A stretch of 64,000 bases of DNA from Odontocerum albicorne (lineage: Eukaryota; Arthropoda; Insecta; Trichoptera; Odontoceridae): NCBI GenBank assembly GCA_949825065.1, contig OX463856.1, forward strand, positions 2,318,369-2,382,368. Direction: 5' to 3'. Positions 10,385 to 19,272 of the stretch are shown here, in pieces (position 1 is the first letter of the stretch; each line of letters opens with the position of its first letter). Made by a program: the position numbers and the translations under genes. The notes below the pieces were generated by a model, which made no database searches, was not told the origin of the DNA, and was given only the letters and a program-made list of their open reading frames with translations.

Positions 10385-10727
10385 CCTTTCCTTCCCGGTG
10401 TTGGGTATCTTCTACACGTTGCTTCAAATAACCATCAATATCTCTATAAATATAATAAATACAAGGGTAAGATTTTAGGTATTCCTCCATAATATATTTA
10501 CGCATTGATTTAAAATAATATTAATAATAATCAGAATTTATCGACTACATCGTAAGTATTTTCTGAATATCGGAAACAAATTCGCATTTAAACGCTGTGA
10601 GTGCCTCGATCTTGGGTCTTGACGATAGGTGAAAAGTATGCGGGAAGCGCGACACTATATTCGCATCTCACTTTTGCATACGTCACTGAATAGCGAGGAG
10701 CGCAATTGTCTTAACCTCGCAAGTGTA
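10385..10727 (+). mobile_element. piggyBac-type MITE, 3'-truncated
   Basis: It begins CCTTTCCTTCCCGGTGTTGG directly after TTAA (10381-10384) and follows the full copies at 11563 and 46699 closely. The shared blocks include CATCAATATCTCTATAAATA and GCGGGAAGCGCGACACTATA. Homology stops near 10727, about half-way, with no right terminus. Confidence 0.8.
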
Positions 10728-11035
10728 AGCATAGAACAAGCGAAAAATGTATGCCAAGATAGATCTCCAGTATGTACATATCATAATTTGATTGTGTTGC
10801 AATTAGGTCAGAAGCGAAATCGAAATTGGAAGCTTTTTAAAAGACTTGGGTATGAACGAGAATCGTGAACGTCTTCAAATTGTCAGAATTTATTGTATAG
10901 TTCACATGAATTGATGATTCGGACATATTAGAGAGCGTCGCTAGGAGACAACACTCATTAATCGAGCCTTCGAATTAATAACCACTAGAGGAGGCAAGTT
11001 ACCTGTGTGCTATTTTTATTACCAGACCAACTCTT
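10728..11035. other. No firm feature; possible LINE C-terminal scrap
   Basis: The frame near 10733 gives SIEQAKNVCQDRS, which resembles the VDEAKxVCQDR block at the end of RTE-like LINE proteins. The match is too short to be sure. Confidence 0.25.
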
Positions 11036-11039
11036 TTAT

Positions 11040-11290
11040 CCTTTTTGTATACAGTCAGGAATGGAACTCGATAACCCCAGGTGGAAGTCAAGCAATTTAC
11101 CATCTAGATCACGATGAGCGTTGTGTAATTAGCAGCATACAGAGAAAAAAACATAAATTCACTTGTAAAATGGTCTTAGAGTGAAATCAGTCCAAAAATG
11201 AATATCCGTCAAAAATCGAACCTAGGACACTCCCAATATAAGCACAAATGCTTATCGGTAGACAACGGCCGCTGAGACTTTAGTAAAATA
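11040..11290 (-). repeat. Two tRNA-like SINE heads on the minus strand
   Basis: On the minus strand, GATCTAGATGGTAAATTGC with GAGTTCCATTCC (11055-11120) looks like A and B boxes. A second unit, with AGCGGCCGTTGTCTACCG and GGTTCGATTTT, lies at 11205-11280. Neither forms a complete tRNA. Confidence 0.4.
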
Positions 11291-11369
11291 TTGAAATATT
11301 GCTCGGAAAAGATAATATAGGATTAAACTCGGCCGTATGTTATGTTAAATAAACAAATAAATTTCATCA

Positions 11370-12540
11370 GTTGTAGAAGGTTTTTCGGAGTGTTGTTCCA
11401 CGTAGTTAGACTTGTGATACCAACGTACCGAAAACGTTGCAGCTTTCATCATCAGAGCTTGTTTGTAGTCGATTTCACCATATGGGTATTGGCAAACTAA
11501 ATAGTTAAGGCATCCGATTAATCAGAAGCAATAGAAAAATTGAATCATCCAAACAATATTAACCTTTCATTCCCTGTGTTGGGTATCTTCTACACGTTGC
11601 TTCTAATAACCATCAATATCTCTATAAATATAATAAATACAAGGTTAAGATTTTAGGTATTCCTCCATAATATATTTACGCATTGATTTAAAAAATAATA
11701 TTAATAATAATCAGAATTTATCGACTACATCGAGGTGTTTTGTAAAGATCGAAAACAAATTCGCATTTAAACGCGGCGAGTGCCTCGTCTTGACGATAGG
11801 TGAATAGTATGCGGGAAGCGCGACACTATATTTGCATCTCACTCTTGCATACTAGACTGAATTGCGAGGAGCTGAATTTTCTCAACGTCGCAAGCAAAGG
11901 CGTATGCGCCGAGGTATGCGACTAACGTTGCGCGCCACTAGTTGCCTCTAGGCTTGCAAATAGGTTAGACGTACGCCCGTTTCGTGAGCGTTTTTTAATG
12001 TTTTCAGATGGTTTTTTAATGTTTTCAGCAAATAAATCTCAATTATTATAATTTTTAACTTCAATTATAATTAATTAAGGGGATTATCTATGAATGTTCT
12101 TTTTTTTCCGATTTAAAATCGCAAATTTTTTATTGCGTACTCACTACCCAACACCGTAACACGCGTATTATTTTTATCACTATAAGGGAAGGGTTAATAG
12201 AGACGACGGATTTCACTTCAAATCAGCATGGCACCATGTAATCAAATTGAACTGACTACTACGAGTAAATGAACATAAACAATAACTTCAACTATTGTGG
12301 AAGCTTCGCTTATTCCTCCGTGGTGGGATAGAAACATCTGATCGCATTATGGTTGTGAACTTGGACAGATTCAAGCGCTTACGTTACGGTTGAGACTACG
12401 ATATAGGTCAAGTGGTAGCCGGTACACATTCATTTATTACAAAGTTAACCACGGAAGATGAAAATTGCAATGTTTCCGAAACGTCGGAATCATAAGGATA
12501 ACCACGTGATACAATACTCCGAAAGACCTTCTATAACTAA
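11370..12540. mobile_element. Inverted pair of Penelope-like terminal repeats, second family, split by a MITE
   Basis: The left arm (11370-11470) and right arm (12440-12540) are inverted copies. The right arm reads GGAAGATG...CGAAACGTCGGAATC...CCACGTGATACAATACTCC, and the left arm inverted reads CTGATGATG...ACGTTGGTATCACAAG...CTACGTGGAACAACACTCC. The GAAGATG and CGAAACGTC pair is the sequence signature seen at hammerhead-bearing ends of Penelope-like elements. Between the arms lies about 1 kb, 631 bp of which is an inserted piggyBac-type MITE. No RT or GIY-YIG coding remains. Confidence 0.55.
11563..12193 (+). mobile_element. piggyBac-type MITE, complete, 631 bp
   Basis: TTAA flanks both ends (11559-11562 and 12194-12197). 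The left terminus is CCTTTCATTCCCTGTGTTGG and the right terminus is the inverse of CCCTTCCCTTATAG. It is non-coding. The interior is nearly co-linear with 46699-47328 (inverse orientation) and with the truncated copy at 10385. The TTAA target and C-rich short ends fit piggyBac; no transposase is present in the window. Confidence 0.85.
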
Positions 12541-12544
12541 TACG

Positions 12545-13065
12545 AAAAATCACGAAACTTGGACCATTTTTGACCTCATTTATTCCAAAGTAGGATTTGT
12601 GATATTCTATCGAACATGAAAACGTTGATATAATTTTTCTTTGACGTTACAGGTGAACTTGATATAAATATTCCAGAAGTACCCATTTCCAGTTCCGCCC
12701 TGTTGCAATGTCAATAACTATATTTCAAAGTCAGTAACCGCGAGGCCCTCCAAAAGTGCGGGAAGGGGATGCAAGACTCGCTGCATTAGGGCTCGAGTGT
12801 GAGTGAGAAGAGTGCAGTCTCCTCTCTCCTCTCCCGCTCGAGTGCAGTGCCGGGCTTGGCATCTATTACAAATATTCGGGGGCGATTTGTCATTATTTAC
12901 AAGAAGAGCACTGCGCGTGCCGCATTTTTCGTTAAGAGATCATATTTTAACGTTATCACATTTCATATTGGTGTAACAGAGGCGACCCGACCCTATGAGT
13001 AAAAATGTTTCTACACTTTATTTTATCTAAAAATAAAAGTTTTTAAACGAAGTCTAAGGATAATG
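12545..13065. other. No recognised gene; short GC-rich patch
   Basis: Around 12740-12870 the base composition rises (CTCTCCTCTCCCGCTCGAGT) and the tetranucleotide-rich GCTCGAGTG occurs twice. The open frame at 12799-13002 has no motif. I cannot assign it. Confidence 0.3.
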
Positions 13066-13069
13066 CATA

Positions 13070-13300
13070 CACATTCCTCTAATTACAGTTATTTCACTCC
13101 ACGTGATTATATCTTCTTAACCGAGGTTGTCTTCAGGCGGAATGATCGAAAGGGATAATTTCGCTTGAAGAGAGCCTAGGGAAAGGGGGTAGAATCACGT
13201 ATAGTGTGGATAAATTTAATTAGTGGAATAGCAAAGTAATTTATTGTTACATATTCTAATGTGGAACTTCGCAAAGTCAAAGCCGAAACATTTGGTGTAT
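13070..13300. repeat. Dispersed repeat piece related to 34.5 kb
   Basis: ACGTGATTATATC with CTTCAGGCGGAATGA, and later TTAGTGGAATAGCAAAGTAA, recur in diverged form at 14.30-14.50, 34.28-34.68 and 35.18 kb. The CTGAAGAGAG and GTGGAATAACAAAGTAA blocks suggest another terminal-repeat family of the Penelope type, but no protein supports that. Confidence 0.4.
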
Positions 13301-13354
13301 CATAAGCCATTATGTCACCTTTCCTCTAACCAATGTTTATCATGCGATTATCTA

Positions 13355-13690
13355 TGGCGAGGTGCATGGCCGCGCGATAACGTACTGGACTTCCTCGAAT
13401 GACATAGGCACAAGTATTTTTCCGTCTAGTAAGTATAAGAATACCGATGACTTTGGCCATACATATTCTAAAAAAAGGGGAAAAAAGCGTACCAGTGTGC
13501 TCCCATCGTCTTTTTTCAGGTACGTCATCGGATCCAGTTCAATTGTGTAACCTGCGAGTTTGCCAGTGTGCAATAGCTTACACACTTAAAAAAAAACAAC
13601 CTCAACGCGCAGCTTTGCTTTCCAACTGAACTGACGTTGGAATAGTAGAGGATTCTCGACTACAAGGCTCAGCTACGACAGCAACGATGA
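13355..13690 (+). repeat. Dispersed repeat family B, copy 1, with tRNA-like head
   Basis: It begins with a tRNA-like GCATGGCCGCGCGATAACG. The body has an A run with GGGGAAAAAA, GTGTGCTCCCATCGTC, and CAGCTTTGCTTTCCAACTGA followed by GACGTTGGAATAG. Copies at 23.05-23.34 and 32.82-33.08 kb share these blocks in the same order and spacing. No protein is conserved among the three, so this is a non-coding dispersed repeat, perhaps a long SINE. Confidence 0.6.
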
Positions 13691-13995
13691 CGATGCAATG
13701 ATCTATCCATTTATATATTCACTAGTTATTCTTGGATTAAATATTAACACTCCCTTTTCACTTTTAAATAATAATTCAAATTGACAAATAATTGTTCTCC
13801 TCTGATGTGATCTGATGCTGAGGAACTTGATTCACATTGAAACTGCTATTTATCGTCTATATTCTTTTCCAGTCCTTCCGGAATCTACTGTCACTTGTCA
13901 CTACAGCGCGCATACGATTAACTCCATTTCTATGACCCTCCTCATCTAATGGCCACAGCTCCCGCCTTCCTAATCTTACACTTAATTATTGTTCT

Positions 13996-14297
13996 ATATA
14001 TTATTTATAGTTAAGGCATTAACGTTGTGGAGGTTTAAATAGATTTTTATTTATTTTATTAAACGCTGTTTATTCCACTTTTTGTAATGGTATCACCCTA
14101 CCGGTTTCAAGGCTTTTACCTCATCATCAGGATAGCACAAACAAGTCTTGTTTGTGCTCCCTTGAATATGAGGAGAAAGCCTTGAAACTGGTAGGGTTAT
14201 ACCGTTACAAAAAAGTGGAATAAACAGTGTTTGATAAAACAAATTACAATGTCTTTAAACCTCCACAATGCTAATGCCTTAACTATAAATAATATAT
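13996..14297. mobile_element. Inverted pair of Penelope-type terminal repeats, near full
   Basis: This is a foldback of about 300 bp. The outer ends are ATATTATTTATAGTTAAGGC and its inverse. Inward, each arm carries AAACxCTGTTTATTCCACTT, CTACCGGTTTCAAGGC and TCACCTCATC-type blocks, meeting around GTGCTCC palindromes near 14150. The right arm keeps GGAGAAAGCCTTGAAACTGG. It is followed at 14298 by a second repeat that also follows the equivalent copy at 34279. Confidence 0.85.
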
Positions 14298-14505
14298 AAA
14301 TTACTTTGTTATTCCATTAATCACATTCATCCCCGTAACACGCATTTCTATATCCCAGCCCGAGGATCTCTTCAGGCTTTCATTCCTCGTGAACTCCATA
14401 TTTAATAATAAGTTACTTTGTTATTCCACTTATTTTAATAATTTCCACTACAAGTTATTCCACCTAAAGATAGCCTCAAGATATGATAGAAATATTTCAA
14501 GACTG
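14298..14505. repeat. Composite repeat shared with 34.28-34.49 kb
   Basis: About 200 bp, from TACTTTGTTATTCCATTAAT to GATAGAAATATTTCAAG, matches 34280-34480 nearly base for base and sits in the same position after a Penelope pair. Within it, GTTACTTTGTTATTCCACT occurs twice. Confidence 0.8.
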
Positions 14506-14552
14506 AATTAGTACCGAGATACACGCTTCTACGACATTCGGGTTTATTTATT

Positions 14553-14725
14553 TAGTTATTTAACATTTTTATTGCAAACACAATCCAGCGGGCTTATTGC
14601 CAGGCGGCCATCTCTTCCAACCAACCAGACAAAAGTAAATTAAGCAAGTTACGTAGTCGCATAAAGCATTCAAATGACTATCCATCCTCACGAAATCCAT
14701 AAACACATACGTGAGTATATGCCCA
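14553..14725 (-). repeat. LINE family C 3' UTR, tail only
   Basis: On the minus strand it reads GTTTATGGATTTCGTGAGGA, then GTAACTTGCTTAATTTACTT, GGTTGGTTGGAAGAGATGGC, and ends TTTGCAATAAAAATG before an A/T-rich tail. This is the 3' UTR of the LINE at 28.0-29.6 kb, here 5'-truncated to about 170 bp with no coding sequence. Confidence 0.85.
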
Positions 14726-15905
14726 CAAACCCCATAGCGAAGCAAAAAATGTACTATTATTGATCACCTTTGAGAAAGAATGAAAATAAATTTAAAAACT
14801 ACAAAAGAAAATATAAAGGTGAAATGAAAACTTTTAACGGCTCTGTTCCACTATATCCTTGTCTGCTCCAAAGAGTGGTGAATTGAAAGAATCGCCGGAG
14901 TCGGGCGGGACACATCGGGCCCGGGGCCGGCCCGGGGGAAAATTTATGGTTTAATATATCTAAGGAGCGCTCAACTGGACTGCGTTCTGATTTGTCTTCC
15001 GGCGCTCTCTTGTAGTTGAAAGTTCTGTGAACTTTTGTTGAATTAGTACTTGTTGTAGGTACCGCTTTGTTTTTATTTTGAATGATGTATTTGTAGATGT
15101 TAAGGCACAAGAAAGGATAATGTCGTATCAAACAGCTCAAAGAAGATTCATTTTGATATTTCGTATAATTTTATTTCACGGTTTGTTCTTTTTCTTATCG
15201 AAATTTTGTTGTTCTTAATACTAGAATTTTCAATTAAATATTACTTTTTTGTTCCATGAATTATATAAAACGCATTATTAATGAACAGAAACAACGAACT
15301 TGAGTGCGTGGATTTTGCCTATAAAATTTGACTCTGAAATGCCCTGGAAGTCTCTTAACTAGCTTCATTGAGGAATTGGCAGTACCAAAGGAAACATGAC
15401 AAAATGGTAAACGTTACGTGATGGATCGACTCCCTGTAACTGCAGGGAAAAGCAGCCTATGCGACACTTGCTGCAGTACTTGAGGAGTTTGGTGACTTAA
15501 CCACAGGGGACTTGATTCGTGAAATGCCTAGTGCTCTCAAGATGGCGGAATTGTGAGCGGAAGTATTATAGTGTCTCTGACACGAAAATAGAAACATAAC
15601 AAAAATTAAATACGCTATGAAAGTTGCGTAAGAATCAACTTTTAAATATTTGCGGTACATACAAACATAAGCAAAACTAAAACAGTAATAAATATCTAAA
15701 TAGTGCAAAAGGTTTGCCACCTCATTTTTTTTCCTTTGGATCAATATACCACATTTACTTCTATATCGGACGTATGCGTCACCCCTTGTATGTGTATATT
15801 TTGATATTTGTATGATATATTTATGTTTGCTTGGGTCCGTGCGTTGTCACGACCGCAATGGAAATGTAGACTTATAGATGGTCGTCGAGACTGTATCACT
15901 GGCTG
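14726..15905. other. Mostly unassigned; GC palindrome and a short coding-like frame
   Basis: A GC-rich palindrome, CGGGCCCGGGGCCGGCCCGG, lies at about 14916-14936. At 15448-15546 a 33-codon plus-strand frame after TGTAACTGCAG reads GKAAYATLAAVLEEFGDL, then TTGDLIREMPSALKMAEL and a stop. The composition looks protein-like and the start resembles a splice acceptor. I do not recognise it and no neighbouring exon is evident. Confidence 0.3.
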
Positions 15906-16062
15906 GCCGGCCTCTGCATGGCGCAAACTCCCGATAATTGTGGTATTTTGCGGGGTGTGAGCGCTTGGGATGAGCGATCATACGTTCATAAGAAGGGTCC
16001 TTGTCATGGACGCGCTACAGTGCACACGTATTATCATCGCTTACACAGTCGCTCTCCAGTCC

Positions 16063-16152
16063 GTACAGTTCGCAAAGCAAATTTCGCCCGCAGTACAGTC
16101 CGCAAAACAAATTTCGCCCGCAGTACAGTTCGCGAAATAAATTTCACAAACA
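16063..16152 (+). repeat. 30-bp repeat x3 in the LINE leader
   Basis: GTACAGTTCGCAAAGCAAAT recurs at 16063, 16093 and 16123 with a period of 30. Short tandem repeats in the leader of a LINE are often part of its internal promoter region. Here only the position supports that reading. Confidence 0.8.
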
Positions 16153-16637
16153 AACAAATACAGTTCTACCAAGTTTGTGATCGCGCATCTATCTCGCGCA
16201 TAAGTTTCACTCACTGACACCGCCACGCACGCCCACCGCCATTGTCCAGCTCGTTACTCGGTATTCGGTACTTCACGCGTTTATGGAGTTGGCCTCCACT
16301 AATCATATTCGAGTGACATATCCGTTCTGAGTGCCGGTCGATGACAGCCGCCCGCTACTTCATTTTGGTAAGCTACTGACTGATATTGTCCTTTCTCACA
16401 CTTTCACTTCCTCGGGCGGGGTTGAAGACCTGGATAAGGTCGACGGCTCTTCCCATCCCGTCTGCACTTTCACCCACTCATTTTCATCATTTTCTCACCC
16501 ACTTTTGCGTCATTTATCATTTATCATTTATTATTTTCTTTATTATTATCATTGTTATTGTTATTGTTTCGACCGCACTCGTACAACCCATATCTCCCCC
16601 TCGTCAAATATAATTAAAATATAACTAAAAAGGAAAA

Positions 16638-18254
16638 ATGAAGCCCACTAAGTCGGACTTTATTATTAAAACTCCTCGTACCATTATCGTAAAGGAGTCA
16701 CGCTCGTCCACTCCAGTGCCCGCACCTCGCCGTCCACCACCCTCGCCATGCCCCCCCCCAAGCCGAACGTCTACTCCTCGGAAAAAGGAGACGCTGACGC
16801 CCATCCTCGAAACCACGCCGCCTACCGCCCGCGCCAAGTCACCTGACCGCTCGCAATCCCCTGAACCGAACATCTCGTTCAAGGAGGCTATTGACTTTAT
16901 CCAGTCAGAGTCAATCTCAAGGGAAGTGACTCTGAAATTGGGAAGGCTTTTCCGAGATCTCTGCCGCAAAGGACATCTCGAACTCATCCTAAAGAATCAG
17001 CCAGCGGACCCACCCACCGCCTCGCCTGCTCCGTCAGTCCCGACAACATCACAAAACCTCACCCCCACTCCCAATGTCCCACCCCCCCCGCCAGAACCTT
17101 CCACCCCGGATGTTCCGGACATGGAATGGCAAACAGCCACCACCAGCCGCAAACGGACTCTCAAATCCCCTGAAAGTCCCCCCCCCGCCCACCCCCCGGT
17201 AAACCCTCAGCCCATCGTGACTCCGATAAACAAGAGAATGAGAGGTCCACCCAGTCCTCCCCTTCCCACACTCCCCGAACCATCATTACCAGAAATCACA
17301 CCGACCCTACTCCCGATCAGAAGGGACCGCATTCCCCCTATTATCCTCCACAAAACGGACCGATATGGAGACCTGAGAACACAACTCAGGTCTCAGAAGA
17401 TCGCATTCTCCTCCAAGGTCATGCCAAACGGAGACCTCAAGATCTCCACCGAGACCGTCGAGGCCTACCGCACCCTTGTCCACATCACGGACTCCCTCGC
17501 CATCCCTTATCACTCCTTCCACCTCGAAAGCGAAAAGCCACTACTAGCCGTCATACGTGGAATACCTACCTCCATTAGTGTCGAAGACATCGCGGAGGAA
17601 CTAAAAGCAATGGAATACCCGGTTCTAAACATATACCGGATGAAAAATAGAAACAGAGTAGAACTGCCAATGGTTATAGCCAAATTAACCAGAGATCCAG
17701 CCGGCAAAAGGATCTTCACCGAACTCCGCGGTGTCCTCGATATTCGAGTCACGGTGGAGGAACTCCATAAACGTAAAGGAATGGGGCAATGCCATCGTTG
17801 CCAAGGATTTGCCCATTCAGCCTGCAACTGCCACGCTCCTGCCACATGCGTGAAATGTGGCAGAGCGCACCATACTTCCGAATGCAGGAAGCCCATCGAC
17901 ACTCCAGCCACTTGCTGTAACTGCGGCGGCCCACACACGGCCAACTACAGAGGCTGCCCGCGCTTCCCTAAACGCGGCCCCTACCAACCCACACCACCCT
18001 CCGCCCCCCCCGCAAACAATACCACCACTCATCGTACCTTCGCCCCCTCGAGTGCATCGAGACCAGTCACTTCAAGCGTTTCATACGCCAACATTGCAAC
18101 CCCGCGCCCCCTGTTATCTTCATTCATACCTCAAACACACTCATCACCCTCCTCAACCCAAAATCGCGACTTTATTATAAATAATATTAGATCAGCCATC
18201 ACCGAAGCCATAAATTTCCTCAATATCATCCAAGAAAATGGCTCGCACATTTAA
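16638..18254 (+). CDS. LINE ORF1, gag-like nucleic-acid-binding protein
   Basis: 538 residues, uninterrupted. Residues 1-230 are low complexity and very rich in Pro, Ser and Thr. A folded middle region (about 240-380) includes RGIPTSISVEDIAEEL and YPVLNIYRMKNRN, matching the pre-knuckle domain of insect LINE gag proteins. Three zinc knuckles follow: C385-C388-H393-C398, C404-C407-H412-C416 and C426-C429-H433-C440. The C-terminus is again Pro/Ser-rich. The family protein binds the element's RNA and forms the ribonucleoprotein. The start ATG follows an A-rich GGAAAA leader and is the first in a long open frame. The stop overlaps the ORF2 start, so ORF2 is probably translated by re-initiation or a similar mechanism. 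Confidence 0.93.
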   Translation: MKPTKSDFIIKTPRTIIVKESRSSTPVPAPRRPPPSPCPPPSRTSTPRKKETLTPILETTPPTARAKSPDRSQSPEPNISFKEAIDFIQSESISREVTLKLGRLFRDLCRKGHLELILKNQPADPPTASPAPSVPTTSQNLTPTPNVPPPPPEPSTPDVPDMEWQTATTSRKRTLKSPESPPPAHPPVNPQPIVTPINKRMRGPPSPPLPTLPEPSLPEITPTLLPIRRDRIPPIILHKTDRYGDLRTQLRSQKIAFSSKVMPNGDLKISTETVEAYRTLVHITDSLAIPYHSFHLESEKPLLAVIRGIPTSISVEDIAEELKAMEYPVLNIYRMKNRNRVELPMVIAKLTRDPAGKRIFTELRGVLDIRVTVEELHKRKGMGQCHRCQGFAHSACNCHAPATCVKCGRAHHTSECRKPIDTPATCCNCGGPHTANYRGCPRFPKRGPYQPTPPSAPPANNTTTHRTFAPSSASRPVTSSVSYANIATPRPLLSSFIPQTHSSPSSTQNRDFIINNIRSAITEAINFLNIIQENGSHI

Positions 18255-19272
18255 ACCTTCCCATATATCCGCCGCGTTCTGGAATGCAAACGGTTCCCTC
18301 AGAACGCACAAAAACGAGATCGAGGATTTCCTTCTCGAGCACAACCTGGACGTGATGCTGATAACGGAGTCACACCTCAAACCGAGCTACCGTTACAGCA
18401 TCAAGAACTACTTTTGCTACAGAGACGACCGCCTTACCGCCCGAAAGGGCGGCACTGCGATTCTCATAAAAAGCACCATAGACCACTGCCGCATCTCCTC
18501 CCCTATCACCGATAACTTAGAAGCTTCATGCGTCATAGTAAACACTACCAATCACGGCCCCCTCAAACTGTGCGCAACATATCTCTCCCCATCTTCCCCA
18601 CTTGTCGAGACCGAACTGGACTCATTCTTTGCCGATAACATCCCCACCATCATAGCAGGAGATCTCAACGCCAAACACCCCTTCTGGTACAGCCACACTC
18701 CCAACGCGCACGGCAAAACGCTCGACGAAATCTCTTCTCGTAAGAGATACTTCGTGGTCGGACCTACGTCCCCCACACTCTATCCACTAAACCCCAACCA
18801 TCGCCCTGACGTCATCGACATCATCGTACATAATGACATCCCCTATCAAACAGATCTGACGACTGTTCACCAGCTTCAATCCGACCACTACCCGGTACTA
18901 CTTCACTTGACGGATGGCTTTCCGCCCTTCTCACCCTCACCCCCACCGCGGCACATCACCTCGTGGGGTGACTTCGCCACCTACGTAGACAACTGCATTA
19001 AAATTCCAACAACTTTTCCAGACACGAATTCCATCGATACTGCTATATACGACTTCACAACCACCATAAAATCCGCTCTCACGTCCGCTTCAAAAGTGAG
19101 ACCCGCCGACAAACCCGAACTCCCCCTTCCTCCACACATCAAAACGCTGATTGTGGAGAAAAATAAAATCCGAAAGCTGTGGCAACGCACAGCTGTCCCC
19201 TCGTATAAAGCAGAATATAACAGATTAGTAAAAAAAAATAAAATTCCACTTACAACAGATCCGAAACGATAA
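18238..19272 (+). CDS. LINE ORF2, apurinic-type endonuclease part
   Basis: Starts at ATG 18238, 17 bases before the ORF1 stop. Residues 10-225 form an exonuclease/endonuclease/phosphatase domain: FWNANG (Asn16), MLITESHL (catalytic Glu44), RKGGTAIL, then AGDLNAKH (Asp142, Asn144), and SDHYPV (Asp216-His217) near the end. This domain nicks target DNA to prime reverse transcription. After residue 230 comes the linker to RT. The frame then reaches an A run at 19230-19239, beyond which it reads only about ten codons to a TAA at 19270. The coding continues in the next frame (19241 on), so the break is a single-base change in a homopolymer. Confidence 0.92.
   Translation: MARTFKPSHISAAFWNANGSLRTHKNEIEDFLLEHNLDVMLITESHLKPSYRYSIKNYFCYRDDRLTARKGGTAILIKSTIDHCRISSPITDNLEASCVIVNTTNHGPLKLCATYLSPSSPLVETELDSFFADNIPTIIAGDLNAKHPFWYSHTPNAHGKTLDEISSRKRYFVVGPTSPTLYPLNPNHRPDVIDIIVHNDIPYQTDLTTVHQLQSDHYPVLLHLTDGFPPFSPSPPPRHITSWGDFATYVDNCIKIPTTFPDTNSIDTAIYDFTTTIKSALTSASKVRPADKPELPLPPHIKTLIVEKNKIRKLWQRTAVPSYKAEYNRLVKKNKIPLTTDPKR

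Noticed and set aside
14916..14936. CpG-island promoter
   Set aside because: Only about 20 bases of GC palindrome are present, too short and with no gene downstream that I can support.
17510..18032. Several long minus-strand frames across LINE ORF1
   Set aside because: They are antisense shadows created by the C-rich codon use of ORF1. The plus strand has clear zinc knuckles.
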